A stretch of 64,000 bases of DNA from assembly GCA_020633555.1 (NCBI GenBank), contig JACKDL010000032.1, positions 1 through 64,000 on the forward strand. Reading direction: 5' to 3'. The stretch comes from Myxococcales bacterium (GTDB taxonomy: Bacteria; Myxococcota_A; Bradymonadia; UBA7976; UBA1532). Of the stretch, positions 7,004 through 16,115 are shown in pieces. The notes below the pieces were generated by a model. It had not been told where the DNA came from, searched no databases, and saw only the letters and a program-made list of their open reading frames with translations. A program made the translations under genes and the position numbers. Numbering within the stretch: position 1 is the first letter of the stretch; the number at the start of each line of letters is the position of its first letter.

Positions 7004-9217
7004 ATGGGCATGAACCGCGCCGTGCTGCTGGCCGGCTTGCTGGCCTGGGGATGGGCCGGCGCCGAGTCGCCCGAGGGGCCGCCAGCGTCACCCACGGCGC
7101 CGTCCGGGGAGATGGTCGAGTTGGAGATCCGCGGGCACCGGCTGCCCAACCCGCTGGCGCGCGATCGCGCCGTGCAGCGGGTGACGGCCACCGAGATCAA
7201 CCAGCGGCAGGCGCGCTCCACGCCGGACGCCCTGCGCTATGTGCCCGGCACCTTCGTGCAGCAGACGGGCCATGGCCAGGGATCGCCCTACATCCGCGGC
7301 CGGACGGGCCAGCAGGTGCTGCTGCTGTTCGATGGCCTGCGGATCAACAACGCCCTGTTCCGCCAGGGGCCCAACCAGTACCTGTTCACCGTCGACAGCC
7401 GCACCGTCGAGACCTTGGACGTGGTGCGCGGCTCGGCCAGCGTCACCCTGGGCGCCGACGCCATCGCCGGGGCGGTCATGGTCACCCCGCGCAGCCCGGG
7501 CATCGACCCGACGCTGCCCGAGGGCGCCATCCGCAGCACCAGCCGTTTCTCGGCCCGGTACGCCACCGCCGACGAGGACACCGGGGGCCGGGCCGAGGCC
7601 GAGCTGCAGTACGGCCCGCGCCTGGGCTTCCTGGTGGGGGCCGGCTACCGCGACGTGGGGCGCCTGGAGTCGTCGGGCTCGGTGGGGCACCTGCTCAGCC
7701 AGGACCAGGTGAACGTGCCCCTGTTCGAGAAGGAGGTGCCCACCTTCGCGGCGGATGGGCGCACGCAACTCGGCACGGGCTTCAGCGAGGCCACGGGCGA
7801 CGCCCGCATGGTCTGGGACCTGCACCCGCGGGCCCGGCTGACCGCGGCGGGCTACGTCTACCGCCAAGGCGACGCCCCGCGCACGGACCAGTGTCCGCCC
7901 CCCGAGGCTGATCTCTCGGAGTGCCTGGTGTTCCGCGATCAGGACCGCACCCAGAGCTACCTGCGGCTGGACGCGAGCCCCGGCTGGCTCGGCCTGAACG
8001 CCCTTGAACTGATGGGCGGTTGGGTGCGGCAGTTCGAGCGGCGCGAGCGGGACTCCAGCGAGACGCTGGGCGCCATCACCGGGGGCGAGGACCTGGTGGA
8101 CATGTACAACGCCCGCCTGGTGGGTCACACGCGGCCGCTGCGGCGGGGCCCGGCAGTCATGGACCTGGACTACGGCGTCGACGGCAGCACCGAGGCGGTC
8201 CAGTCCTCGGCGTACATCACGCTGGTGCGGGTGGGCGTGACCCGCCAGAGCTCGCGGGGCCAGTACATCGCCGGCTCGACGTATCAACGCGCCGCCGGCT
8301 GGCTCTCGCCACGGGTGGATCTGTGGGACCGCCTGACCCTGCGGGCGGGCGGGCGGCTGGCCTACGCGGCCGCCGAGGCCGCCGCGGATGAGGACACCGC
8401 CTCGATCGCGGTGGACCAGAGCTGGACGGCCACGGTGTTCAACGCCGGCGCCGAGGTGCGGCCCCTGAAGGGCCTGGCGCTGAAGCTCAACGTGGAGCAG
8501 GGCTTCCGCCCGCCCAACCTGGACGACATGACCGGCCGCCAGCCCACCGGGCGCGGCTACCAGCTCGAGAACGCCGACCTGCAGCCCGAGCAGGCCACCA
8601 CCTACGAGGTGGGGCTCCAGTACGACCACCGCAGGGTGCAGGCCGCCCTGTGGGCGTTCGATCAGCGGCTGGTGAACGCCATGGAGCGGCGCTCGGCGGC
8701 CTGCCCGGCTGGCGATCGCGAGTGCCGGGCGGCGCGGGCCGCGGTGCAGCTCGTAAACCTGAAGGGCGAGGCTCAGATCCGCGGGATCGAGGCGTCGCTG
8801 AAGGTCCGCCCGGGCCTGGGGCTGAGCCTGCTGGGCACCCTGGCCATCACCCACGGCGAGGGCGACTCGCCCGTGGAAGAGCGGCCCGGCCGGGTCTCGC
8901 TGTCGCGCATCCCGCCGGTGAACGGCGTGGGTGAGCTGATGTGGCGCGATCCGGGTACGGGCCTCTACGCCGGCGGCGCAGTCCGTTGGGCGCTCGACCA
9001 GACCGACCTCTCTTTCGGCGATGAAGCGGACGCTCGGATCCCCTTTGGGGGCACGCCGGGCTACGTGGTGTTCGACGCTCGGCTGGGCCTGCGCACCGAC
9101 GCCTTCAGCGTCTATGCGGTGCTCGAGAATCTTACTGACGAACCCAACCGAAACCACGGCTCTGCGGTCAACGGACCCGGCCGGGGGATCATCGTGAACG
9201 TGGAGGTAGTTCCGTGA
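7004..9217 (+). CDS. TonB-dependent outer-membrane receptor
   Basis: A 737-residue outer-membrane receptor. The signal peptide is LLAGLLAWGWAGAES. The start is the ATG at 7004 or the one at 7010; neither has a clear ribosome site. The plug domain (about 45-165) carries the usual features RSTPDALRYVPG, SPYIRGRTGQQVLLLFDGLR and ETLDVVRGSASVTLGADAI. The remainder is a barrel with alternating aromatic strands and the VEQGFRPPNLDD and ENADLQPEQATTYEVG motifs of siderophore/heme-type receptors. The C-terminus NVEVVP lacks the typical final Phe/Trp. No ligand can be assigned. Its stop overlaps the start of the next gene (GTGA), implying translational coupling. Confidence 0.92.
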   Translation: MGMNRAVLLAGLLAWGWAGAESPEGPPASPTAPSGEMVELEIRGHRLPNPLARDRAVQRVTATEINQRQARSTPDALRYVPGTFVQQTGHGQGSPYIRGRTGQQVLLLFDGLRINNALFRQGPNQYLFTVDSRTVETLDVVRGSASVTLGADAIAGAVMVTPRSPGIDPTLPEGAIRSTSRFSARYATADEDTGGRAEAELQYGPRLGFLVGAGYRDVGRLESSGSVGHLLSQDQVNVPLFEKEVPTFAADGRTQLGTGFSEATGDARMVWDLHPRARLTAAGYVYRQGDAPRTDQCPPPEADLSECLVFRDQDRTQSYLRLDASPGWLGLNALELMGGWVRQFERRERDSSETLGAITGGEDLVDMYNARLVGHTRPLRRGPAVMDLDYGVDGSTEAVQSSAYITLVRVGVTRQSSRGQYIAGSTYQRAAGWLSPRVDLWDRLTLRAGGRLAYAAAEAAADEDTASIAVDQSWTATVFNAGAEVRPLKGLALKLNVEQGFRPPNLDDMTGRQPTGRGYQLENADLQPEQATTYEVGLQYDHRRVQAALWAFDQRLVNAMERRSAACPAGDRECRAARAAVQLVNLKGEAQIRGIEASLKVRPGLGLSLLGTLAITHGEGDSPVEERPGRVSLSRIPPVNGVGELMWRDPGTGLYAGGAVRWALDQTDLSFGDEADARIPFGGTPGYVVFDARLGLRTDAFSVYAVLENLTDEPNRNHGSAVNGPGRGIIVNVEVVP

Positions 9218-10644
9218 AGCAGTGGATGATCATGGCCCTGGCGGCCGGCGTGCTGGCCATCACCGGGTGCGACGACGACGACGGCAAGGTCACCGCCGAC
9301 ATGGGCGCCGGCGGCGAAGGCGGCATGGGCGGCGGCGCCGGCGGCGAAGGCGGCATGGGCGGCGGCGCTGGCGGCGAAGGCGGGCATGGGCGGCGGCGGC
9401 GGCTGCGGGCGGCGGCATGGGCGGCATGGGCGGCGAAGGCGGCATGGGCGGCGCCGGCGGCGGCCGGCGATGCCTGCGCGACCGCCTGCACGACGCTGGC
9501 GGACTGCGCGGCCCAGGACGACTACTGCCCGGGCATCGACCCCGGCGAGAGCCGCGACGCGCTGTACGCCGGCTGCCTGGACTCGTGCGCCAACATGGCC
9601 GCGCTGGCCACCATCGTGAACGGCTTCGGCGGCAACTGCGCACAGGTGATCCCCACGGTGAGCACCGCCAGCGCCGACTTCGCGGCGAGCTGCGAGGGTG
9701 GCGGCGCCATGTGCGAGCCCGCCGCCGACGCCTACCCCGGCGACGCCTGGGACGCCTGCGTGAGCGACGGCGGCGCGTGGGTGCTGGCGGGCGACAGCGA
9801 GCCCAGCAGCATCGCCCGGGTGCAGGCCTTCGAGGCCATGGGCGACCTGCTGTGGAACCTGGGCGACGTGCCCACCTCGGACAGCTTCCTGGACGCGCAG
9901 TTCCTGTTCGTCGAGGACGAGGGGCTGGGCAGCCGCGTGGCGCGGCGCTACGACAGCCACGTGCCCCAGCCCGAGGGCGCCGACTGCCGCGACGCCGACA
10001 GCGCCGCCATGCACCCCGACTACTGCGTGGGCCCGGCCCAGATGCTGCCCCTCATCAACGCCGCCTTCGACGACGGCATCGCGGGCAACGATCCTTTCGG
10101 CAACGCCGGCAAGATCGAGGGGGCCATCCTGTGGTTCCTGTACGTGAGCACCTTCAAGGAGTCGAACACCTGCGCCACCGCCGCGAAGGACTGTGACTCG
10201 GCGTGGGCCTACTTCGGCGCCGGCAGCACCGCCGCGGATCCCGCCGCCGGCCTGGGGCGCCTGATCCAGGAGGTGGCCCCCGACGCCTACGCTGCGGTGT
10301 TCAACGGCCTGCTGGCCGTGCGCTGCTGGCGGGACCTGGACGACGGCGAGACCGCCATGGACCAGCCCCTGTCAGACCGGGCCCACGGCCAGCTCGACTC
10401 GGCGCTGGACCACGCCTACAGCGCCCTGATCATCGACCGCCTGGCCGGCTACGCCGCGGCCGAGGACGCCACCGAGAAGGCCGCCCGCTGGGTCAACCTG
10501 CAGATCCTGGGCAAGAGCCTGGACCGGGCGGCTCGTGCGCGGGACGCCGGCGCTGCCGACCGGCTGATGGCCATCTGGGACAGCGCCGATCCCGACGCCG
10601 CAGCCGCCACCGCCGAGCTCGAGATCCTGTTCCCCTGCCCCTGA
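9214..10644 (+). CDS. Cys-rich lipoprotein coupled to the TonB receptor
   Basis: A 476-residue lipoprotein starting with GTG at 9214, overlapping the receptor stop. The lipobox is LAITGC. A Gly-rich GGEGGMGG linker turns abruptly into a basic/Trp-Ala run (residues about 57-85) because of a local frame switch. Next is a Cys module (about 87-160: CTTLADC, GESRDALYAGC, ATIVNGF, STASADFAASC) shared with the gene at 50076. The C-terminal 300 residues are helical and have no motif I can name with confidence; GKIEGAILWFLYVSTF is faintly like imelysin-type periplasmic proteins. The coupling suggests an accessory lipoprotein for ligand capture or for assembly of the receptor. Confidence 0.8.
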   Translation: MKQWMIMALAAGVLAITGCDDDDGKVTADMGAGGEGGMGGGAGGEGGMGGGAGGEGGHGRRRRLRAAAWAAWAAKAAWAAPAAAGDACATACTTLADCAAQDDYCPGIDPGESRDALYAGCLDSCANMAALATIVNGFGGNCAQVIPTVSTASADFAASCEGGGAMCEPAADAYPGDAWDACVSDGGAWVLAGDSEPSSIARVQAFEAMGDLLWNLGDVPTSDSFLDAQFLFVEDEGLGSRVARRYDSHVPQPEGADCRDADSAAMHPDYCVGPAQMLPLINAAFDDGIAGNDPFGNAGKIEGAILWFLYVSTFKESNTCATAAKDCDSAWAYFGAGSTAADPAAGLGRLIQEVAPDAYAAVFNGLLAVRCWRDLDDGETAMDQPLSDRAHGQLDSALDHAYSALIIDRLAGYAAAEDATEKAARWVNLQILGKSLDRAARARDAGAADRLMAIWDSADPDAAAATAELEILFPCP

Positions 10645-10728
10645 GCCAGACCCCCGCCCTCGCCTTGCGCGCCCGGCGATCCCAGGGTTAGCTTCGCAGC
10701 CACCCACAGGACGCGCGGGGGCCCCTCC

Positions 10729-12918
10729 ATGACCAGCAGCACCGACCACGTCTGCGCCACCTGTGGCCGCAGGCTGCGGGCCAACCAGACCCACTGCGAC
10801 GAGTCCCACGGCATGCACGGGGGCGTCATGGGTCTGCCCGCGGCCGAGGTGGAGGCCACCCCGCGGGCCCGCCGGCACTTGCTGGGGGTGACCATCAACG
10901 ACGAGTTCGTGGTCACGGGGTTTCTGGGCTCGGGTGGCTTCGGCGCGGTCTACAAGGCGCACCAGAAGAGCCTGCACCGCGACGTGGCCCTGAAGCTGCT
11001 GGCGCTGGACCAGGTGGGCGACACCGTCAGCGTCGAGCGCTTCCAGCGCGAGGCCCGCACCGCCGCCAGCCTGATGGATCCGAACATCGCCACGCTGTTC
11101 GCCTTCGGCGAGACCCAGGTGGGCGACGCGCCGCAAGACCGGCTGATCTTCATGGCCATGGAGCTGGTGGAGGGCCCCACCCTGGCGGACTTCCTGCGCC
11201 AGGCGGGCGGCGCCGATCTGCCCACCACCTTCACCATCGGGCGCAACATCCTGCGGGGGCTGGCCGCCGCCCACGATCGCGGCGTGGTGCACCGGGATCT
11301 GAAGCCCGGCAACGTGGTGCTGGACACCGGCAAGCACCGCCCCTGGTTCGCCCGGCTCATCGACTTCGGCATCGCCTCGCTGCAGACGCCCGGCCAGACC
11401 ACCCTGCGCAGCGAGGGCTCGGTGCTGGGCACACCGAAGTACATGGCGCCCGAGCAGTGGCACTCGCAGCCCACCAGCCCGGCCACCGACGTGTATGCCT
11501 TCGGCGCCCTGCTGGTGGAGCTGCTCACCGGGCGGCCCGCCGTGCCCAAGGCCGATCCGAACCAGATGTACATGGCGCACACCCAGGGACCGCGCCCGCA
11601 GGTCACCGCCACCGCCACCGGCGAGCCCGTGCCCGAGGATCTGCAGGCCTTCATCGAGCGCTGCATGGCGGTGGATCCCGCCGAGCGGTTCTCGAACGCC
11701 CGCGACGCCCTGCTGTCCTTCGAGATCGTGGCCGCCGGCTCGGGCTTCGAGGACACCTCGGTGAGCGCCACGCCCGCCGAGATCATGCGCGAGGCGCGGC
11801 TGCGCGCCCGCGCCTCGGCGGATCCGTCGGGCATGGGCCACGACGAGACCCAGGACGGCAGCTCCTTGGGCTTGGGGCTGTCGCTGCCCGAGCCCGCGGG
11901 CGCGCCCGCTGCCCTGGAGCTGGAGGAGCGCAACCCCGGCGTGGTGGACATGGGTGCGGCCATCGACGCCCTGGCTGATCTGCCGGCGGCCCCCGCCGAG
12001 GACGCCTGGCTGCAGGCCTGGGACGACGCGGTGGTGGATCAGGCCGACAAGCAGGTGCGGCACCTGCCCGGCGCAGGGGTGCGCGGGGTGGTGGCGAAGC
12101 TGGCGCCCGAGCCCAGCGACGCCGAGTTCACCTACGGCCCACCCAAGACCGACGACATCAAGCCCAACTACGGCGCCGCAGGTGATCCGCGGGCGCTGTC
12201 GGCGCCGCCCGAGCCTGCGCCCCCGCCCGCCGCGGACGGGGGGCCCCCGCCGGCCGAGAGCGCCCTGCTGAAGCCTGCGTCAAAGCCCGCGGATCTGCCC
12301 GCGCCCACCCGGGGCCGCAAGCCCGCGGCGCCGGGGCCCGTGCGCGACAGCGACGACGACGATAGCTGGGGCGTGGCCGGCGCCGAGATGCCCAAGGGGG
12401 CCACCACGGCCCGCAAAGCCAGCGCCCGCCGCACCGCGCCCGTGGGCGGCAGCCGTGCGAGCGGGGCCAGCAGCGGCACCAACATCGTCACCGTGGCCGT
12501 GGCCGTGCTGGTGGTGGTGGGCGGCCTGGTGGCCTGGCGCCTGCTGGCCCGCAAGGCCGAGGTCGAGGAAGCCCTGGAGCGCGACCGGGTGAAGCCCACC
12601 ATCGAGATGACCGCCGCCGAGGCCGCCGCGAAGGTGCCCGCGGCCCCCCAGGCGGCCCCGGACGTGGGGCCCGCCGACGAGGACGCCGGCGTCGACAAGG
12701 AGAACGCCGTGCTGGTCATCGTGAAGCCGGGGGGCGCGCGCTTCATGGCCGACGGCAACCCCACCCCCGTCTGCGCCGAGGCCGACCGCTGCTGGCTGCC
12801 GGTGGACGTGGACTACAAGATCGAGAAGAAGGGCTACAAGACCCGCGCGGTGAGCGGCGACGACCTGTTCGACCGCAAGGGGAACAAGTGGACCCTCTTG
12901 CTCCACCCCGAGAAGTGA
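10729..12918 (+). CDS. Ser/Thr protein kinase with N-terminal Zn-ribbon-like and C-terminal transmembrane/PEGA-like segments
   Basis: A 729-residue Hanks-type kinase. The N-terminus has CATCGRRL and a later Cys, a small zinc-ribbon-like start. The catalytic domain spans about residues 52-340: GSGGFGAVYKAH (P-loop), the ALKLL lysine, HRDLKPGN (about 187), DFGIA (about 211) and APEQW (about 241), so it should be active. A long Ala/Pro/Asp linker follows, then a single membrane helix (about 584-608, TVAVAVLVVVGGLVAW), and a C-terminal VKPGGARFMADG...IEKKGYKT stretch resembling a PEGA domain. The kinase would face the cytoplasm and the tail the periplasm. No phosphatase or substrate gene is adjacent. 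Confidence 0.93.
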   Translation: MTSSTDHVCATCGRRLRANQTHCDESHGMHGGVMGLPAAEVEATPRARRHLLGVTINDEFVVTGFLGSGGFGAVYKAHQKSLHRDVALKLLALDQVGDTVSVERFQREARTAASLMDPNIATLFAFGETQVGDAPQDRLIFMAMELVEGPTLADFLRQAGGADLPTTFTIGRNILRGLAAAHDRGVVHRDLKPGNVVLDTGKHRPWFARLIDFGIASLQTPGQTTLRSEGSVLGTPKYMAPEQWHSQPTSPATDVYAFGALLVELLTGRPAVPKADPNQMYMAHTQGPRPQVTATATGEPVPEDLQAFIERCMAVDPAERFSNARDALLSFEIVAAGSGFEDTSVSATPAEIMREARLRARASADPSGMGHDETQDGSSLGLGLSLPEPAGAPAALELEERNPGVVDMGAAIDALADLPAAPAEDAWLQAWDDAVVDQADKQVRHLPGAGVRGVVAKLAPEPSDAEFTYGPPKTDDIKPNYGAAGDPRALSAPPEPAPPPAADGGPPPAESALLKPASKPADLPAPTRGRKPAAPGPVRDSDDDDSWGVAGAEMPKGATTARKASARRTAPVGGSRASGASSGTNIVTVAVAVLVVVGGLVAWRLLARKAEVEEALERDRVKPTIEMTAAEAAAKVPAAPQAAPDVGPADEDAGVDKENAVLVIVKPGGARFMADGNPTPVCAEADRCWLPVDVDYKIEKKGYKTRAVSGDDLFDRKGNKWTLLLHPEK

Positions 12919-12955
12919 TCCGCGGCCCGGTCTGAGCCGGCGGGCGCGCCGCCGA

Positions 12956-14128
12956 TCAGGTGACCCGCATGACCTCGTCCACCGAGGTGATGCCCTTGCG
13001 CACCAGCTCGAAGCCGGTGACCCGCAGGCCGTGCAGGTGCCGCTCGCGCATGTAGCTGCGCAGCGCCGCCCGAGTGGTGCTCTCGGCCTTCACCAGATCC
13101 TGCAGCTCGTCATCCACCTGGATCAGCTCGTAGATGCCCGTGCGCCCCCGGTAACCCGTCTCGTTGCACACCGGGCAGCCCACCGGCTCGTAGATGCGCT
13201 CGGTGGGCGGCGCCCCGGCCTCGGCCATGAGCTCCAGGTGCACCGCGCTGGGCGCGCTGGGGCGGGCGCACTGCAGGCAGAGCCGCCGCACCAGCCGCTG
13301 GCCGATCATGGCGCTGAGCGCCGAGGCCACCACGTAGCGCTCCAGGCCCATGTCGAACAGGCGCACGAAGGTCTCGATGGCGCTGTTGGTGTGCAGCGAC
13401 GACAGCACCATGTGCCCGGTGAGCGCCGCCTTGAAGGCGATGGTCGCCGTCTCGGCGTCGCGCATCTCGCCCACCATGATCACGTCTGGGTCCTGGCGGA
13501 GCATGGCCCGCAGGCCCTTGGCGAACGAGAACCCCGCCCGGTCGTGCACCTGCCCCTGCACCACGTGCTCGAAGCGGTACTCGATGGGATCCTCGAGGGT
13601 ACAGATGTTCTTGCGGGTGGCGTCGATCTCGCTGATCAGCGCGTACAGCGTCGAGGTCTTGCCCGAGCCGGTGGGGCCCGTGACCAGCACCATCCCGTGG
13701 GCGCGGTTGGCCAGCGACTTCGTGCGCTCGTACATGGCCGTCGGCATGCCCAGGCCGTCCAGCCGCAGGCTGACCTCGCTGCGCGACAGGATCCGCGCCA
13801 CCACCTTCTCGCCGAAGTCGGTGGGGAAGGTGGACAAGCGCAGATCCACCTCCTTCTCGCCCACGACCAGCCGCAGGGCGCCGTCCTGTGGCAGGCGCCG
13901 CTCGGCGATGTCCAGGCGCGCCATGACCTTCAGGCGGCTGGTGACCGCGCTGGCGAAGCTCAGGGGGATGGGCGGGCGGTCCACCAGCAGGCCGTCGATG
14001 CGGAAGCGCACGCGCACCCGGTCCTTGCGGGGCTCCACGTGCACGTCGCTGGCGCCGTCGGCCACCGCGCGGGTGAGCACCCGATCCACCAGGGTGACGA
14101 CCGCCGACTCATCGTTGGCTTGGCTCAA
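12956..14128 (-). CDS. GspE/PilB-type secretion or pilus assembly ATPase, short form
   Basis: A 390-residue ATPase. I choose the TTG at 14128, seven bases after GGAGG; no in-frame ATG fits, and the longer frame would run back through the 163-bp repeat. Motifs: GPTGSGKTSTLYAL (Walker A, about 146), the Asp box LEDPIEYR, DVIMVGEMRD (about 213), GHMVLSSLHTN (His box), and a CxxC...CxxC zinc site (CLQC about 284, CPVC about 316) as in GspE/PilB. It lacks the N-terminal N1 domain of full-length GspE (about 500-570 residues), so it may act in a divergent type II secretion or type IV pilus system. No other pilus genes are in the window. It is convergent with the kinase gene. Confidence 0.9.
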   Translation of the reverse strand: MSQANDESAVVTLVDRVLTRAVADGASDVHVEPRKDRVRVRFRIDGLLVDRPPIPLSFASAVTSRLKVMARLDIAERRLPQDGALRLVVGEKEVDLRLSTFPTDFGEKVVARILSRSEVSLRLDGLGMPTAMYERTKSLANRAHGMVLVTGPTGSGKTSTLYALISEIDATRKNICTLEDPIEYRFEHVVQGQVHDRAGFSFAKGLRAMLRQDPDVIMVGEMRDAETATIAFKAALTGHMVLSSLHTNSAIETFVRLFDMGLERYVVASALSAMIGQRLVRRLCLQCARPSAPSAVHLELMAEAGAPPTERIYEPVGCPVCNETGYRGRTGIYELIQVDDELQDLVKAESTTRAALRSYMRERHLHGLRVTGFELVRKGITSVDEVMRVT

Positions 14129-14255
14129 GGGGGCCTCCTGCGGGTTGCAAGGCCCCGAAGGTATCGCCGCCGCAACACCGGGGGAAGGCGCGACACCGGG
14201 AAGGTGGACGACGGGCCGGGACGCCCCGCGCGCCGGAAGGGCAGCCCGCGCGCCC

Positions 14256-14282
14256 GAGGTGCCACCGGCCGGTTGGCGCCTC
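14256..14282. promoter_or_regulatory. Long imperfect inverted repeat
   Basis: GAGGTGCCACCGG pairs with CCGGTTGGCGCCTC with almost no loop, giving a cruciform or dyad of about 13 bp per arm. It lies 130 bp upstream of the GspE-like start. It could be a regulator site; there is no T-run for a terminator. Confidence 0.35.
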
Positions 14283-14388
14283 GGGGCGTGCCGCCCCGCC
14301 TTGGGGGACTGGGGGGGTGGCGCACGAAGCGTCCCGGTCCGTCGTCGCGGGGTACGACGCCGCCCCCCACCGGGGGGTTTCAGGTTTG

Positions 14389-14551
14389 GCAGGCTGTTGG
14401 AATTCGCGGACCGAGCGAACGGCCCCGTGGGGCCGCGGATCCAAGGCGCCGGCCCGCAGGCGATGCCGAAGCATCGTCGAGGAGACGGCAACGCCGGAGC
14501 CGCGGATTCCACGGGGGCGGCTCGCGACGGGAGCGATTTTCAACAGCCTGC
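14389..14551. repeat. 163-bp dispersed element, copy 1
   Basis: This copy is bounded by a perfect 11-bp inverted repeat, GCAGGCTGTTG at the left and CAACAGCCTGC at the right. It matches 20470-20632 over its full length without gaps (about 13 mismatches by eye, roughly 92 percent). Internally CGATGC-CGAA-GCATCG (14461-14476) is a UUCG tetraloop stem when read on the minus strand. There are no coding signs: the differences fall in all codon positions. It resembles a MITE or REP-like mobile repeat, or a conserved structured RNA. Confidence 0.75.
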
Positions 14552-14604
14552 TGGTGACCTCGTGCCATTCTCGCCCCCGGTCCAACCTGGCCCTGGAGGT
14601 GCCC

Positions 14605-16041
14605 GTGATCCCCGCCCCCCGCGCCGAGCTCGCCATCCACCCGCAGGACGAGGGCGTGCTGCTGGGCGACCGCGTGGTGGGCCAGCAGGTGGCCCTGGGC
14701 GTGCAATCCACTGCCGTCTGGCACGCCCTGCGCGACGGCCACACCAGCCCGCAGGCCCTGGAGGCCGCCCTGCCGCACCTGCCCCGGGCCACGCTGCGCG
14801 CCCGACTGGCCCAGCTCGCCCAGGCCAGCGTGCTGGACGACGCCCGCTGGCAGGCCCAGCGGCCCCTGTTCACGGGCCTGCGGGCTGCGCCTGCCCCCGC
14901 CGAGGCCACCGTCCGCGTCGCCGCCGGCCTGCGCCACCGCTGCGTGCGCTGCGGCTCCTCGTGCAGCGGGGCCGCCGTCGGCCCCATCGACGCCGCCACC
15001 CGGCCCACCCTGGACGCCCTGGCCGCCGCCCGCGGCGCCCGCGACGCCGACGACCTGCTCACGCCCCTGGGCGAGCTGCAGGTCATGGCCCGGCAGGCCG
15101 AGGCCTGTGTGGCCCTGGACGCCGGCGACTGCGCCGTGGAGCGCCTGGGGGGCCGCGCGGCCAAGCCCGCCCCCTGCCGGCTGTTCCCCCACGGGCTGAC
15201 CTGGGCCCCCGACGGCCTGCGCGTGGGCCTGAGCGCCGAGTGCCGCCGCCTGCTGGACTGCCTGGACGCCGGCGCCGCGCTGGGCGCTGAGGACGCCGCG
15301 CGGGCCGACACAGAGCTTCGTGAGCTGGCTTCGGGCGGGTTGGCTCTGCCGCTGCCCGATCCGGTGCAGCTCGCCCCCGGCGTCTTCGTGCCCTTGGCCG
15401 AGTTCCTGCCCCGCTACGACGGGCTGACCCAGGCCGCCGAGGCCCGCGGCGCGCTCGTGGCCTGGCTGGACGAGCGCCTGGCCGCCCTGCCGCCCCTGCC
15501 CTGGCTGGACGCCGACCGCTGGGGCGATCCGCCGGCGTCCACCGTCCCGGTGGCCCACGCCGGCCTATGGCGCGCCATCGCCCAGGCCGCCGCGAAGGCG
15601 GCCCACGACGCGGCGGCCGGCGGCGAGGGCTGGAGCGCCGAGCGCTCGGCGCTGGCCGCCCGCGCCGCCGAGGTGCTGGCCGGCGACGCCCGCCTGCCCC
15701 CGCTGACCGCCTGGGGCGACGGCCACGCCCGGCTGCGGCAGGCGGTGCTGCAGGGCGGGCTGGCCGCGCTGGAGCCCGTGCAGCGCCGCGACGTGCTGTG
15801 GGGGCTGGGTCGGCTGCACGTGCTGCTCGCCCTGGGCGAAGCCGTCGCCGGCGTCCGCGCCGCCCGGGTGGCCCGCGCCGGCTACACCGCGGCCGACCTG
15901 AACGACGGGCTGGTGGTCGCCAGCCTGACCCTGCGCGCCGCCCCCGTGGAGCTCGCCCTGGGCCAGCACGGCGCCGCCGTGCGCTGGCTCTACGGCGCCG
16001 GCGGCGGGCCCTGGCGGGCCGAGTACGGGTTTCTACCGTAG
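14605..16041 (+). CDS. YkgJ-type cysteine-cluster protein
   Basis: A 478-residue protein starting with GTG at 14605 after GGAGG; the open frame upstream runs through the repeat element and is not coding. The central part (about residues 110-210) has the cysteine cluster CVRCGSSCSG, then CVALDAGDCAVE and KPAPCRLFPHGLTW, the layout of YkgJ/FliB-like proteins thought to bind zinc or an iron-sulfur cluster. The first 100 residues look like a helical winged domain, and the C-terminal half is Ala-rich helical with no recognised domain. Role unknown. A second Cys-cluster protein is encoded at 35622. Confidence 0.75.
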   Translation: MIPAPRAELAIHPQDEGVLLGDRVVGQQVALGVQSTAVWHALRDGHTSPQALEAALPHLPRATLRARLAQLAQASVLDDARWQAQRPLFTGLRAAPAPAEATVRVAAGLRHRCVRCGSSCSGAAVGPIDAATRPTLDALAAARGARDADDLLTPLGELQVMARQAEACVALDAGDCAVERLGGRAAKPAPCRLFPHGLTWAPDGLRVGLSAECRRLLDCLDAGAALGAEDAARADTELRELASGGLALPLPDPVQLAPGVFVPLAEFLPRYDGLTQAAEARGALVAWLDERLAALPPLPWLDADRWGDPPASTVPVAHAGLWRAIAQAAAKAAHDAAAGGEGWSAERSALAARAAEVLAGDARLPPLTAWGDGHARLRQAVLQGGLAALEPVQRRDVLWGLGRLHVLLALGEAVAGVRAARVARAGYTAADLNDGLVVASLTLRAAPVELALGQHGAAVRWLYGAGGGPWRAEYGFLP

Positions 16042-16115
16042 GCGAAGTTGCCCACGGACATTGCGCATCGCGGCGGCCTCCGGTTCCATCCAAGGGTCCG
16101 CCCCCGGAGGAACCC

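Larger units (their letters stand above)
14129..14604. other. Divergent intergenic region, 476 bp
   Basis: Non-coding gap between the GspE-like gene (minus) and the YkgJ-type gene (plus). It contains a long imperfect inverted repeat at 14256-14282 and copy 1 of the 163-bp dispersed element at 14389-14551. I see no gene. Confidence 0.6.

Noticed and set aside
9301..9480. Frameshifted pseudogene call for the lipoprotein at 9214
   Set aside because: The frame closes again before the conserved Cys module and the rest is intact, so I treat it as a functional gene with an odd linker.
14129..14512. Upstream extension of the GspE-like frame through the 163-bp repeat, giving MESAAPALPS... like a frame in the other copy
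   Set aside because: Substitutions between copies change amino acids freely, and a TTG with good GGAGG gives a normal domain start at 14128.
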